This document shows positions 55,141-63,519 of a stretch of DNA of 64,000 nucleotides, in pieces; positions within the stretch are counted from its first letter, which is position 1; each line of letters begins with the position of its first letter. The DNA is from Chitinophaga japonensis (lineage in GTDB: Bacteria > Bacteroidota > Bacteroidia > Chitinophagales > Chitinophagaceae). The stretch is taken from NCBI RefSeq assembly GCF_007830125.1, contig NZ_VLLG01000002.1, positions 62,001 to 126,000 on the forward strand, read 5' to 3'. The notes beneath the pieces were generated by a model. The model did no database searches. It was not told where the DNA came from and worked only from the letters and a program-made list of their open reading frames with translations. Position numbers and translations under genes: made by a program.

Positions 55141-55175
55141 CAGGGGTGTCCGGTTTTGGTACAGGGATGTCCGGT
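55141..55175 (-). promoter_or_regulatory. Tandem operator-like repeats upstream of the permease pair
   Basis: CAGGGGTGTCCGGT (55141-55154) and CAGGGATGTCCGGT (55162-55175) agree in 13 of 14 positions and are 21 bp apart, two helical turns, on the same DNA face. They lie about 80-115 nt upstream of the start of the 788-aa permease. A further GTCCGG occurs at 55195-55200. This spacing is typical of cooperative binding by a dimeric regulator. Confidence 0.6.
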
Positions 55176-55228
55176 AACGGGCGGTAGTTGTCTCGTCCGG
55201 AAATCAGCTCTCCTAAGCCACAAAAGCA

Positions 55229-55259
55229 GCATGGCGCACGGTAATACCATGCGCCATGC
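55229..55259 (-). terminator. Hairpin after the M1 peptidase gene
   Basis: Perfect 10-bp stem GCATGGCGCA (55229-55238) and TGCGCCATGC (55250-55259) with an 11-nt loop, 25 nt past the peptidase stop on the minus strand. It is followed on that strand by TGCTTTTG, a weak T-tract. Confidence 0.6.
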
Positions 55260-55284
55260 AGTTATATATGCATGTAAAATTTGC

Positions 55285-57153
55285 TTACTCCGTTCTCATC
55301 ACGTTATTGTCCCGGTCTATATCCGCCATGCGGTAGCTGGGATCAATTTCCAGGCTGCTCACCTCGCTAAGCGGCACATTCAGCTCCACTTCATAGGTAG
55401 GATGCGTCCAGTGCCACCAGGCGTGCGTAACGCGTTCCATGCTGCTGTCCTCCTGCGGCTTTTCACCGAACATGGAGGACAGGGGAATATAATGCATCAC
55501 TTTTTTGCCATTCGTGGTGGTCAGCACCAGGTCTATCGGCATAGGCATGCCGCCAATGCGGTGCAGGCGCGCCACGGCCTTGCCGTTCTGCTCATACAGG
55601 CTGTCAATACCGTAATCAATATGCCTGGTGGTATTTACGAAGAACATGCGATACCAGTCCAGTTGCAGGCCGCTTTCTTTTTCCATGACGCGCATGAAAT
55701 CGTTCACGTTCGGATGCTTGAAGCGCCATTCCCAGTAATAGCGCAGCAGCCCTTTATCCCGGTTTTGCGCACCGATGACGTAGCCCAACTGCTCCAGGAA
55801 CACGGCGCCTTTGGCGTAGGAAGAAAGGCTGTAGCCGGCATTGGTGTCAAAATAGTCCGCATGGGTGGACATAGGCTCTTCCAGCCCGGCTTTTACCAGT
55901 ATAAAATAACCGTTATAAGAGCCGGCATGGGGGTTCCTGCCTTTAAGGGAGTCAATCGTGTGATACACTACATTGTCTTCCGCAAAAGTGGTAAAGCCTT
56001 CATCCATCCAGGGGTAGAGGCTTTCGTTGGTGCCCAGCATCATCTGGTACCAGGTATGCATCCATTCGTGCATGGCCAGGCCATACAGGCCGCTGAGCTT
56101 CCCGTTGCCCATAATGAGGGTGCCCATAGGATATTCCATACCGCCATCGCCGCCCTGTATAAAGGAATACTGCTTGTAAGGATAGGGGCCGTAATGGTCC
56201 CTGATCCAGGCATAGGCGCGGGGCACCATTTTGGCGAACTGTGGCCAGGTTTCCCGGGTGGTCTCATTCTCCAGGTACAGGAAGTGCGCCGTAAAGCCAT
56301 CTACCTGCTGGGTAATATGCTTATAATCCGGGTCTGCGGCCCACATAAAATCATGCACGTTGGGCGCTACAAAATGCCAGGTAAGGGTATTGCCGGCGGG
56401 GCGCTTTACGGTGGCGCCGGGCGCTTCGTAGCCATAGCCGATCTGCTCCGGGTTCTGCAGGTAGCCGGTGCCGCCCAGCACATAGCGCTTATCGATCGTG
56501 ATCTTTACATCATAGTCGCCCCATACACCGTAGAACTCGCGGGCCACGTAAAAGGTGGGATGCCAGCCTTCATAATCGTACTCACACATTTTAGGATACC
56601 ACTGCGACATGGAAAAATCCACTCCTTCGGCGTTCTGGCGGCCGCTGCGGCGTACCTGCACCGGCACCTGCGCTTCAAAATCCATGTCGAACACGGTTTT
56701 GGAATTGGGCAATACAGGCTTGTCCAGCATCACTTCCAGGATGGTGCCTACCACTTTATATTCCTGGGGGCGGCCGTCGCGTTTCAGGGATATTACTTTC
56801 TGGTAGCCGATCTCATCGGGCTGCAGCCTGGAGATGCGGTCGCGCACGCGGCCATCCCAGTCCTGCCGGCCATTGGGCAGAACGGTTTTGCCCAGCTCGC
56901 GGCTGCGCACATCCATCATGCTGTTAGGCTGAAAAGCGTTCCAGTACAGGTGATAGAACACTTTATAAAGGGTATCGGGCGAGTTATTGAAGTACTCCAG
57001 CTTTTGCTGGCCGTTGAGGCGGTTGGTCTGCACGTTCATTTGCACGTCCATCGTGTATTTTACCCGTTGCTGCCAGCGGTCGGGCTGTGCGTGCAATGAT
57101 GCGCCTGCCAATAATAATAAGAGCAGGACAGCTCCTGAGAAAGATTGCTTCAT
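55285..57153 (-). CDS. Exported M1 family metallopeptidase
   Basis: A 622-aa aminopeptidase-like enzyme with a signal peptide (about residues 1-22, ending LHAQ). The zinc motif HEWMH is at residues 362-366, and 18 residues later Glu385 in DEGFTTFAE completes HExxHx18E. The substrate-recognition motif GGMEYP (in place of GxMEN) lies about 30-40 residues before. An N-terminal beta domain precedes the thermolysin-like catalytic domain. It removes N-terminal residues from peptides in the periplasm or outside. It is a single gene, with a hairpin downstream and rsmI 42 nt upstream on the same strand. Confidence 0.92.
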   Translation of the reverse strand: MKQSFSGAVLLLLLLAGASLHAQPDRWQQRVKYTMDVQMNVQTNRLNGQQKLEYFNNSPDTLYKVFYHLYWNAFQPNSMMDVRSRELGKTVLPNGRQDWDGRVRDRISRLQPDEIGYQKVISLKRDGRPQEYKVVGTILEVMLDKPVLPNSKTVFDMDFEAQVPVQVRRSGRQNAEGVDFSMSQWYPKMCEYDYEGWHPTFYVAREFYGVWGDYDVKITIDKRYVLGGTGYLQNPEQIGYGYEAPGATVKRPAGNTLTWHFVAPNVHDFMWAADPDYKHITQQVDGFTAHFLYLENETTRETWPQFAKMVPRAYAWIRDHYGPYPYKQYSFIQGGDGGMEYPMGTLIMGNGKLSGLYGLAMHEWMHTWYQMMLGTNESLYPWMDEGFTTFAEDNVVYHTIDSLKGRNPHAGSYNGYFILVKAGLEEPMSTHADYFDTNAGYSLSSYAKGAVFLEQLGYVIGAQNRDKGLLRYYWEWRFKHPNVNDFMRVMEKESGLQLDWYRMFFVNTTRHIDYGIDSLYEQNGKAVARLHRIGGMPMPIDLVLTTTNGKKVMHYIPLSSMFGEKPQEDSSMERVTHAWWHWTHPTYEVELNVPLSEVSSLEIDPSYRMADIDRDNNVMRTE

Positions 57154-57195
57154 CCGTTCGTAGGTTTAAACTGCTAATTTAATCGGTATTTACAT

Positions 57196-57864
57196 TCATG
57201 CGCCGCCTACTATCACCACAATCTCCCCTTTAACACCTTTTTCCCTGAAATGGTCCGCCACTTCTTGCAGGGTGCCGCGGGCGTGCTCTTCAAACAGCTT
57301 GGTCAGCTCACGGCATACGCAGCAGGGGCGGGAGGGCCCGAAATACTGCACCAGCTCTTCCAGGGTCTTTACCAGGCGCTGGGGGGATTCGTAAAAAACA
57401 ATCGTGCGCTCATCCTGCGCCAACTGCGTAAGCAGGGTATGGCGGCCCTTTTTCGGGGGCAGGAAGCCTTCAAAGGTGAAGCGGTTCATAGGGATGCCGC
57501 TCACCACCAGGGCAGGCACAAAGGCCGTAGCGCCCGGCAGGCACTCTACCGGTATGCCGGCGCGTATGCACTCCCGTACCAGCAGGAAACCGGGATCGGA
57601 CACGCCGGGGGTGCCGGCATCCGTAAGCAGGGCCATGGTTTTACCGGCCTGCAACTGCTGCACCAGGTGCTGCAGCACTTTATGCTCATTATGCTGATGG
57701 TAAGGCGTTACCGGTTTGTTGATATTATAATGCTTCAGCAGCACGCCGGAGGTACGGGTATCTTCCGCCAGCACCAGGTCGGTTTCTTCCAGCACTTTTA
57801 CAGCGCGGTAGGTGATATCGGCAAGGTTGCCAATGGGAGAAGGAACGATGTAGAGCCTGGACAT
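57196..57864 (-). CDS. rsmI: 16S rRNA (cytidine1402-2'-O)-methyltransferase RsmI
   Basis: A 222-aa tetrapyrrole-methylase-fold enzyme. Family motifs are IVPSPIGNLADITYRAVKVL, LAEDTRTSGVLLKHY, LLTDAGTPGVSDPG, PGATAFVPALVVSG, FEGFLPPKKG and IVFYESPQRL. It methylates the ribose of C1402 in 16S rRNA. At 222 aa it lacks the C-terminal winged-helix extension of the ~285-aa E. coli enzyme, which is the usual short form in many bacteria. A compact repeat hairpin separates its start from purS. Confidence 0.92.
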   Translation of the reverse strand: MSRLYIVPSPIGNLADITYRAVKVLEETDLVLAEDTRTSGVLLKHYNINKPVTPYHQHNEHKVLQHLVQQLQAGKTMALLTDAGTPGVSDPGFLLVRECIRAGIPVECLPGATAFVPALVVSGIPMNRFTFEGFLPPKKGRHTLLTQLAQDERTIVFYESPQRLVKTLEELVQYFGPSRPCCVCRELTKLFEEHARGTLQEVADHFREKGVKGEIVVIVGGA

Positions 57865-57868
57865 TATG

Positions 57869-57909
57869 TTAGCTGCGTAGCTTTTAGCTGCGTAGCTACG
57901 AAGCTACGC
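57869..57909. repeat. Compact inverted-word element (TTAGCTGCGTAGCT type)
   Basis: TTAGCTGCGTAGCT occurs twice in tandem (57869-57882 and 57884-57897). The second copy pairs with a following inverted piece: GCGTAGCT (57890-57897), loop ACGA, AGCTACGC (57902-57909). It has the reiterated-word arm style but no core. It occupies most of the 55-nt space between rsmI and purS. Confidence 0.6.
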
Positions 57910-57919
57910 GGCCAAAGGC

Positions 57920-58165
57920 TTACTGAATATTTACTTCATAAAATTCCATTACCTGGTTGGCCAGGAGCTTCTGGCAGGCATTTTCCGCCAGTTGTTGGGC
58001 TTCTTCTCTGGAAGCGGCCTCTATTTGCAGGGTAATGTGCTTGCCGATCCTTACATCGTGCACCTGGCCCAGGCCAAGGTTCTTTAAACCGCTCATCACC
58101 GCTTTCCCCTGGGGATCCAGCAATTCTTTCAGTGGCATCACATTAATGTGTGCAGTAAATGTCAT
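57920..58165 (-). CDS. purS: Phosphoribosylformylglycinamidine synthase subunit PurS
   Basis: An 81-aa small subunit of the PurSQL complex in purine synthesis, which converts FGAR to FGAM. The sequence fits PurS: an N-terminal strand with AHINVMPLKELLDPQGKAV, then GLGQVHDVRIGKHITLQI and a C-terminal helix-strand MEFYEVNI. Length is standard. purQ and purL are not in the window, so the gene is detached from them. Confidence 0.9.
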   Translation of the reverse strand: MTFTAHINVMPLKELLDPQGKAVMSGLKNLGLGQVHDVRIGKHITLQIEAASREEAQQLAENACQKLLANQVMEFYEVNIQ

Positions 58166-58191
58166 TGTGCTAAAATTTTGAGTGCAAACCT

Positions 58192-58300
58192 AAATAATTA
58201 ATAATTAATAATGAATAATTAATAGACGGAACACTGGTGCTGCAGCGCAACACCGGCGTTACGGGTATTATTAATTCTTAATTATTCATTATTAATTATT
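58192..58300. repeat. Intergenic inverted-word element (ATTAATAAT type), core diverged
   Basis: AT-rich arms 58192-58224 and 58266-58300 are inverted copies and use the same words as the elements at 17951 and 62483. The 41-nt GC-rich centre, read on the minus strand, begins CCCGTAACGCC and aligns to the centre at 17991 in 26 of 40 positions without gaps. The right arm extends into the pssA gene and supplies its last codons (IINNE and stop). Confidence 0.68.
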
Positions 58301-59055
58301 CTCCCCGGTGGGGCTACCAGCGACAGTATCACATAACATACAAAAGCAAACGGCACGGCTGCATAGTGCAGCAGCGGTATGCTGATAATGGCCAGCAGCA
58401 GCAACAACAGGCGGGGCCAGTTCTCCGCCAGGCCCAGGCTTTTGAACTTCAGGCTGATCATGGGTATCTCCGCTACCATCAGGTAACAGAGCAGGCCAAT
58501 AATGATGTACAACAGCCAGATATTCTGTAGCCAGTGCGCCAGGTTAAAGGAATTGTAGAGCATGATCAGCGGGAAGGAAGCCACCAGCAGCCCTACTGCG
58601 GGCGTAGGCACGCCAATGAAAAAATGGGACTGCCGGGTATCCAGGTTAAACCTGGCCAGGCGGTAGGCGGCAAAGCAGGGCAGCAGCAGGGCCGGGGCCA
58701 GGTTGAAATAAGACACGTCAAATACATCGGGCTGCTGCATATAAGCGCTGCGCAACAGGCGAAACAGGATCATGCCGGGCACCACGCCAAAGCTCACTAC
58801 ATCCGCCAGGGAATCCAGTTCCTTGCCCATAGGCGATTGTATGCCCAGCCAGCGGGCCACCAGGCCGTCGAAAAAATCCAGCACCCCGGCCAGCACCACC
58901 ATGCCGGAAGCCCAGTATACCGGCGCCGGGTTGGTTACCGTATAATCGATACCGTTAAACGTTGCTATATACTGCGGCGTATATAAAATGAAGATGATAG
59001 CAAGCGCACCACAAAAAAGGTTTCCCAGGGTAAGAACGTTCGAAAGTTGCTTCAA
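58282..59055 (-). CDS. pssA: CDP-diacylglycerol-serine O-phosphatidyltransferase
   Basis: A 257-aa inner-membrane enzyme making phosphatidylserine, the precursor of phosphatidylethanolamine. The CDP-alcohol phosphatidyltransferase signature is DGLVARWLGIQ, then GKELDSLADVVSFG, giving the DG-AR-G-D-D pattern with metal-binding aspartates. About seven to eight hydrophobic segments are present (PNxLTLGNLFCG at the start). Its final residues (RIINNE) are encoded by the AT-rich repeat arm, so its C-terminus was probably altered by the element. It lies 58 nt after the M24 peptidase gene on the same strand. Confidence 0.92.
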   Translation of the reverse strand: MKQLSNVLTLGNLFCGALAIIFILYTPQYIATFNGIDYTVTNPAPVYWASGMVVLAGVLDFFDGLVARWLGIQSPMGKELDSLADVVSFGVVPGMILFRLLRSAYMQQPDVFDVSYFNLAPALLLPCFAAYRLARFNLDTRQSHFFIGVPTPAVGLLVASFPLIMLYNSFNLAHWLQNIWLLYIIIGLLCYLMVAEIPMISLKFKSLGLAENWPRLLLLLLAIISIPLLHYAAVPFAFVCYVILSLVAPPGRIINNE

Positions 59056-59113
59056 TGCCTACATTTTTTTTGCAATATACACACATCCGCTCACCATTCA
59101 GGTGCTTTTAGGA

Positions 59114-60406
59114 CTATTTCTTCATCAAGGTTTCAATCTCATCCGCGGTGATGGGTATATTTTTCATCAGGTCCGTATTGGCATTGGCGCCTATCCAGAT
59201 GTTGTTCTCAATACGGATGCCCATCTGCTCTTCTTCAATGTAAATACCCGGTTCTACCGTCAGCACTGCGCCTTCCGGTATAGGCTGCTGGAAAGAGGGC
59301 CCCAGGTCATGCACATCCACACCCAGGTAATGGGAAATACCATGGTACAGGTATTTGCGGTAGGCAGGATTGTCGGGGTCCTGGTTGTTGATATCTCCTT
59401 CCGTGAGCAATCCCAACTGCACGAACTGCCTCCCGGCTTCCACGCCCATTTTTTCATGGTAAGCGGCAATGGTAATGCCGGGCTTCAGTATGGATTTGGC
59501 ATAGTTGTGCAGGTGAAGGCAGGCATCGTACACCTGGCGCTGGCGGGGAGTGAACTTTCCGCTCACCGGCACGGTGCGGGTCAGGTCTGCATTATATCCG
59601 CCGTAAGCAGCGCCAAAGTCCATGAGTATCAGTTCTCCTGCTTTACATTCCTGGTTATTGGCAATATAATGGAGAATACGCGCCCGGTCGCCGCTGGCGA
59701 TGATGGAGCTGTATGCCTCGCCGGTAGCGCGGTTGCGCAGGAACTCATGCAGTATTTCGGCATGTATCTCGTACTCCCATACGCCGGGACGGATAAAACC
59801 AAGCAGGCGGCGGAAGGCCTTTTCCGTGATATCCATGGCCTGCTGCATCACTTTAATTTCTTCCGGTGTTTTTACCACGCGCAGCTCCTTTACCAGTTTG
59901 GCGGCGCGCAGGTAATGATGGAGCGGGTATCGGGCCTGCATTTCAGCGGCGTAGCGGTAGTCGCGCACCGGCACCAGGCTGGCCTTGCGGTTGTTCTCGT
60001 TGGTATTCAGGTAGATATTGTCTGCTTCATGAATCCATTGCTGCAGGGCGGCATCCAGGCTGTCGAGCCAGATGATGGTAGCAATGCCGGAAATGGCCTG
60101 TGCTTCTGCCTTGCGCAGGCGGCGGCCATCCCACTTTTCCTTCAGCTCATTGGGGCGTACCAGCACCAGCACTTCCCGGTATTTGGGGTCGGGATTGTCC
60201 GGGTACAGTACCAGCATGGTATCTTCCTGCTCAATACCGGTGAGCCAGTAGAGGTCCGAGTTTTGTTTGAAAGGATATAAAGCGTCGCCATTGGAGGGCA
60301 GTTCATCATTTGAATTAAAGATGGCGATGGAATGCGGTTGCATTTTGGCCATAAAGCGCTGACGGTTCCTGGTAAAAAGCTGCGGGTCCAGTGGCAGATA
60401 CTTCAT
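59114..60406 (-). CDS. Xaa-Pro aminopeptidase (M24B, aminopeptidase P family)
   Basis: A 430-aa metallopeptidase with an N-terminal AMP_N domain (about residues 1-140; FTRNRQRFMAKM, NSDLYWLTGIEQED) and a pita-bread catalytic domain. Metal ligands appear in MDFGAAYGGYNADLTRT (two Asp), GISHYLGVDVHD (His), TVEPGIYIE (Glu) and IRIENN (Glu). It removes the N-terminal residue before proline. No signal peptide, hence cytoplasmic. A TAGCTTTG box (60439-60446) lies 32 nt upstream of the start. Confidence 0.93.
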   Translation of the reverse strand: MKYLPLDPQLFTRNRQRFMAKMQPHSIAIFNSNDELPSNGDALYPFKQNSDLYWLTGIEQEDTMLVLYPDNPDPKYREVLVLVRPNELKEKWDGRRLRKAEAQAISGIATIIWLDSLDAALQQWIHEADNIYLNTNENNRKASLVPVRDYRYAAEMQARYPLHHYLRAAKLVKELRVVKTPEEIKVMQQAMDITEKAFRRLLGFIRPGVWEYEIHAEILHEFLRNRATGEAYSSIIASGDRARILHYIANNQECKAGELILMDFGAAYGGYNADLTRTVPVSGKFTPRQRQVYDACLHLHNYAKSILKPGITIAAYHEKMGVEAGRQFVQLGLLTEGDINNQDPDNPAYRKYLYHGISHYLGVDVHDLGPSFQQPIPEGAVLTVEPGIYIEEEQMGIRIENNIWIGANANTDLMKNIPITADEIETLMKK

Positions 60407-60438
60407 CTGTAAACATTTTAAAGTTTCAAAAACGGGAT

Positions 60439-60446
60439 CAAAGCTA
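60439..60446 (-). promoter_or_regulatory. TAnnTTTG promoter box of the M24 peptidase gene
   Basis: The minus strand reads TAGCTTTG, 32 nt before the ATG at 60406, in the divergent spacer shared with pckA. Confidence 0.55.
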
Positions 60447-60610
60447 CACTTTTTTTAGCCGGGCCTGCAGCGGCAGCTAAACCATTAAAATTTCATTAGC
60501 ATGTAATCGAATCCCTTTAAATATTTTCAACATAAAAGCCACTTTACAGTCAAATTTTCTAAATTTACATGGAACAACACCTATGAAATTAGATGAAATC
60601 AAAAATTACC

Positions 60611-60618
60611 TAGTTTTG
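60611..60618 (+). promoter_or_regulatory. TAnnTTTG promoter box of pckA
   Basis: TAGTTTTG lies 26 nt before the pckA ATG. The 238-nt divergent spacer (60407-60644) is AT-rich and otherwise shows no obvious operator. Confidence 0.5.
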
Positions 60619-60644
60619 CTGGTACACCAAAACAATCTTGCTGT

Positions 60645-62249
60645 ATGCAAATAAGCAGCATTAGAAACCCGGTAGCTGAGCTTCGGGAGTTAGGTATTGC
60701 CAACACAACTGACACTTATTACCAACTTTCACCCAGCCAATTAGTGGCCCAGACCTTAGCCCGGCGGCAAGGTGTGCTAGCCGATAGCGGCGCGCTGGCA
60801 GTACACACCGGGGAATTTACCGGCCGCAGCCCCAAAGACAAATTCATTGTACAGGACGAAAACACCGCCAACACTGTTAACTGGAACGATTTTAACATTC
60901 CCATCGCCCCGGCGTATTTTGACAAGCTGTACGGCAGGATTACCCGGTATTTTGCAGGAAAAGAAGTATGGGTACGGGACTGCTATGCCTGCGCGGCGCC
61001 AGAGCATCGCACCAGCATACGGGTGATCACGGAAACACCCTGGGCCAACCTGTTTGCCTACAACATGCTCCTGCGCCCCCACGAGGAAGAACTGGAGTAC
61101 CTGCATACGGACTGGACCGTTATACAGGCCCCGGGCTGCCTGGCCGATCCGGCCACGGACGGCACCCGGCAGCATAACTTCTCCGTGGTGAACTTTACGA
61201 AGAAAATAATATTGATCGGCGGCTCTGCCTACACCGGCGAGATCAAGAAAGGTATTTTTACTATCCTGAACTACGAGCTGCCGCATTATAAAGGCGTACT
61301 GAGCATGCACTGCTCCGCCAACCAGGGACAAGACGGCGATACGGCTGTTTTCTTCGGGCTGAGCGGCACCGGCAAAACCACTTTGAGCGCCGACCCGGCG
61401 CGCAAGCTGATCGGCGATGATGAGCATGGATGGTCTGCCGGCAGCATATTTAACTTCGAGGGAGGCTGCTATGCCAAATGTATAGACCTGAGCGAGGAAA
61501 AGGAGCCGCAGATCTACCGGGCGGTAAGGTCCGGCGCCCTGCTGGAGAACATCAAATTCTTCCCCGGTACGCAGCAGGTGAACTATGCCGACAAAAGCAT
61601 TACGGAAAACACCCGCGTTTCCTACCCGCTGCATTATATAGATAATGCCATGGAACCATCCATTGGAGGTATCCCTAAGAACATTTTCTTTTTAACCTGT
61701 GATGCCTATGGCGTGCTGCCCCCCATTTCCCGGCTTACGCCGGCACAGGCCATGTACCAGTTCATTTCCGGCTATACGGCCCGGGTGGCAGGCACGGAAA
61801 CAGGCATCACGGAACCAAAATCTACTTTCAGCGCCTGTTTCGGCGCGCCCTTCCTGCCGCTGCACCCTGTGCAGTACGCCCGCATGCTGGGTGAAAAAAT
61901 GCGGCAGCACCAGGTAAATGTATGGCTGGTGAACACGGGATGGACCGGCGGCGCTTATGGCACCGGCCAGCGTATCAAACTAGGCTATACCCGGGCGATG
62001 ATCAGCGCTGCCCTGGATGGCGAGCTGGACAGGCTGGCCTACATGGAGCATAACATCTTCGGCTTTGCCGTTCCCGAGCTGTGCCCCGGCGTACCGGCGG
62101 ATATACTGGACCCGCGGAGTACCTGGGAGGACAAGGCCGCTTATGACCGGCAGGCCGGTAACCTGGCCGCGCAGTTTGTGCAGAACTTCAGCAAGTACGC
62201 CGCACAAACACCGGCAGAGATACTGGCCGCCGCGCCAAAGATGTTGTAA
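60645..62249 (+). CDS. pckA: Phosphoenolpyruvate carboxykinase (ATP)
   Basis: A 534-aa enzyme converting oxaloacetate and ATP to PEP, CO2 and ADP, the gateway of gluconeogenesis. Substrate-binding GEFTGRSPKDKF is at residues 56-67. The kinase-1 (P-loop) motif GLSGTGKTTLSADP is at 238-251, and the kinase-2 region DDEHGW follows (about 258-263). The C-terminal NTGWTGGAYGTGQRI completes the ATP-type signature. Length is standard. It is divergent from the M24 peptidase gene; downstream is a long spacer with a large hairpin. Confidence 0.97.
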   Translation: MQISSIRNPVAELRELGIANTTDTYYQLSPSQLVAQTLARRQGVLADSGALAVHTGEFTGRSPKDKFIVQDENTANTVNWNDFNIPIAPAYFDKLYGRITRYFAGKEVWVRDCYACAAPEHRTSIRVITETPWANLFAYNMLLRPHEEELEYLHTDWTVIQAPGCLADPATDGTRQHNFSVVNFTKKIILIGGSAYTGEIKKGIFTILNYELPHYKGVLSMHCSANQGQDGDTAVFFGLSGTGKTTLSADPARKLIGDDEHGWSAGSIFNFEGGCYAKCIDLSEEKEPQIYRAVRSGALLENIKFFPGTQQVNYADKSITENTRVSYPLHYIDNAMEPSIGGIPKNIFFLTCDAYGVLPPISRLTPAQAMYQFISGYTARVAGTETGITEPKSTFSACFGAPFLPLHPVQYARMLGEKMRQHQVNVWLVNTGWTGGAYGTGQRIKLGYTRAMISAALDGELDRLAYMEHNIFGFAVPELCPGVPADILDPRSTWEDKAAYDRQAGNLAAQFVQNFSKYAAQTPAEILAAAPKML

Positions 62250-62389
62250 CATAACTGTTATAACAACTAAAAAAAATTTGTATAAAATTTAACTTTTACG
62301 AAAAAGTGCCTATATTGTAGGCCTTGTGCTTTTATAATTTCCACTAAACCATCAACTGTAAGTTCCACCAGCGCGCCTTCAGCCGCCAA

Positions 62390-62449
62390 CGCAAAACAAG
62401 TTCCAGTAAATTTATCCTGTAGGGATAGTACACGGGAACTTGTTTTGCG
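62390..62449. terminator. Large 15-bp hairpin in the pckA-folD spacer
   Basis: CGCAAAACAAGTTCC (62390-62404) and GGAACTTGTTTTGCG (62435-62449) pair perfectly over 15 bp. The 30-nt loop holds a nested TATCC/GGATA hairpin. It is followed by another small stem, GCGGG/CCCGC, and then a C-rich tract rather than T's. It is 140 nt after the pckA stop. It could be a protein-binding site, a stable 3' end or a small RNA; it does not fit an ordinary intrinsic terminator. Confidence 0.5.
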
Positions 62450-62482
62450 GGACTTACCCGCCCTGACCCCCTCCCCCTTCGG

Positions 62483-62582
62483 AATTATTAAGAATGAATA
62501 ATTAATAGGCATTACATCAGGTGTTTCGCTGAAAGACTTGTGCTACGGATATTATTAATTATTCATTCTTAATTATTAATTA
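62483..62582. repeat. Intergenic inverted-word element (ATTAATAAT type) with conserved core
   Basis: Left arm 62483-62507 and right arm 62550-62582 share a 21-nt perfect inverted match inside AT-rich words. The centre has GTTTCGCTGAAAGACTTG at 62523-62540, followed at equal distance to the element at 17951 by CGGATATTATT (CGAATATTATT there). The right arm ends at the folD promoter box, so the element is directly upstream of that promoter. Confidence 0.72.
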
Positions 62583-62588
62583 CTTTTG
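62581..62588 (+). promoter_or_regulatory. TAnnTTTG box abutting the folD start codon
   Basis: TACTTTTG is followed by CGC and the ATG at 62592, leaving 3 nt. Transcription from this box would give an essentially leaderless folD mRNA. Confidence 0.55.
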
Positions 62589-62591
62589 CGC

Positions 62592-63479
62592 ATGCAAATT
62601 TTAGACGGGAAACTTGTTTCAGCGGCTATAAAAGCCCAACTGGCCGAGAAAGTGGCCGAACTAAAGCTCACCGGAAAAAAAATCCCTCACCTGGCAGCCA
62701 TCCTGGTTGGCGATAATCCGGCAAGTGAAACGTACGTGGCATCCAAAGTAAAATCCTGCGCGGAAATAGGGTATAACAGCACTTTGCTGCGCTTTGACGC
62801 GCAGATATCAGAAAAGCACCTGCTGGACAATATCACCCTGCTCAATGAAAACGCCGATGTGGATGGTATTCTTGTACAATTACCCTTACCCAAGCATATC
62901 AACGAAGAGCTGGTGATCAACACTATTGATCCAAGCAAGGACGTAGACGGTTTTCACCCGGTGAACGTAGGCAAGATGGTGAGCGGGCTGCCCACCTTTA
63001 TCCCGGCTACGCCTTACGGTATCATGCTGATGCTGGAGCACTACAATATCCCTACCAGGGGAAAGCATGCGGTGGTAATAGGCCGCAGCCATATTGTAGG
63101 CACACCGGTGAGCATACTGCTGAGCCGTAACAGCTACCCCGGCAACAGCACGGTTACGCTTTGCCACTCGCAAACGGCCAACCTGTCCGAGCTGTGCCGG
63201 CAGGCGGATATCATTGTGGCAGCCATCGGCAGGCCCAACTTTGTAACCGCCGATATGGTGAAAGAAGGCGCGGTAGTAGTGGACGTGGGCATCAACCGGA
63301 TACCGGATGCCAGTAAGAAAAGCGGGTTCCGCCTTATTGGCGACGTAAAATACGACGAGGTAGCGCCCAAATGCAGCTACATCACCCCCGTGCCGGGCGG
63401 CGTAGGCCCCATGACCATTGCAGCCCTGCTGAAGAACACGTATCATGCATCTATCGGCCAGAAGGTGAACATGAATTAG
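62592..63479 (+). CDS. folD: Bifunctional methylenetetrahydrofolate dehydrogenase/methenyltetrahydrofolate cyclohydrolase
   Basis: A 295-aa cytoplasmic enzyme of one-carbon metabolism interconverting 5,10-methylene-THF and 10-formyl-THF with NADP+. The catalytic site is in [15 protein letters not shown] (Tyr48, Lys54), [11 protein letters not shown] is at 90-100, and the cofactor loop is [16 protein letters not shown]. The C-terminal signature is [17 protein letters not shown] replaces the textbook PCTPxG, which should not affect activity. The ATG at 62592 is chosen over a TTG 6 nt upstream. Its stop codon forms part of a 12-bp hairpin. Confidence 0.96.
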   Translation: MQILDGKLVSAAIKAQLAEKVAELKLTGKKIPHLAAILVGDNPASETYVASKVKSCAEIGYNSTLLRFDAQISEKHLLDNITLLNENADVDGILVQLPLPKHINEELVINTIDPSKDVDGFHPVNVGKMVSGLPTFIPATPYGIMLMLEHYNIPTRGKHAVVIGRSHIVGTPVSILLSRNSYPGNSTVTLCHSQTANLSELCRQADIIVAAIGRPNFVTADMVKEGAVVVDVGINRIPDASKKSGFRLIGDVKYDEVAPKCSYITPVPGGVGPMTIAALLKNTYHASIGQKVNMN

Positions 63480-63508
63480 TGAAAAGTGATCACCTTTCAC
63501 TTTTCACT
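63478..63508. repeat. Compact 12-bp hairpin between folD and queE
   Basis: AGTGAAAAGTGA (63478-63489) and TCACTTTTCACT (63497-63508) pair perfectly with a 7-nt loop. It includes the folD stop codon and runs into the first base of the queE promoter box. It resembles the core-less word-arm hairpins and may end folD transcripts. Confidence 0.65.
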
Positions 63509-63515
63509 ACCTTTG
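63508..63515 (+). promoter_or_regulatory. TAnnTTTG box abutting the queE start codon
   Basis: TACCTTTG is followed by CAGT and the ATG at 63520, leaving 4 nt, so queE may be transcribed without a leader. Confidence 0.55.
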
Positions 63516-63519
63516 CAGT

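Noticed and set aside
55156..57099. 647-codon plus-strand frame opposite the M1 peptidase gene
   Set aside because: The minus-strand frame has a signal peptide, HEWMH and a matched Glu. The plus-strand frame has no recognisable feature and overlaps the peptidase terminator hairpin.
63478..63519. preQ1 riboswitch before queE
   Set aside because: The leader is only about 4 nt after the promoter box and the upstream hairpin is a plain 12-bp inverted repeat including the folD stop; no aptamer-like pseudoknot fits.
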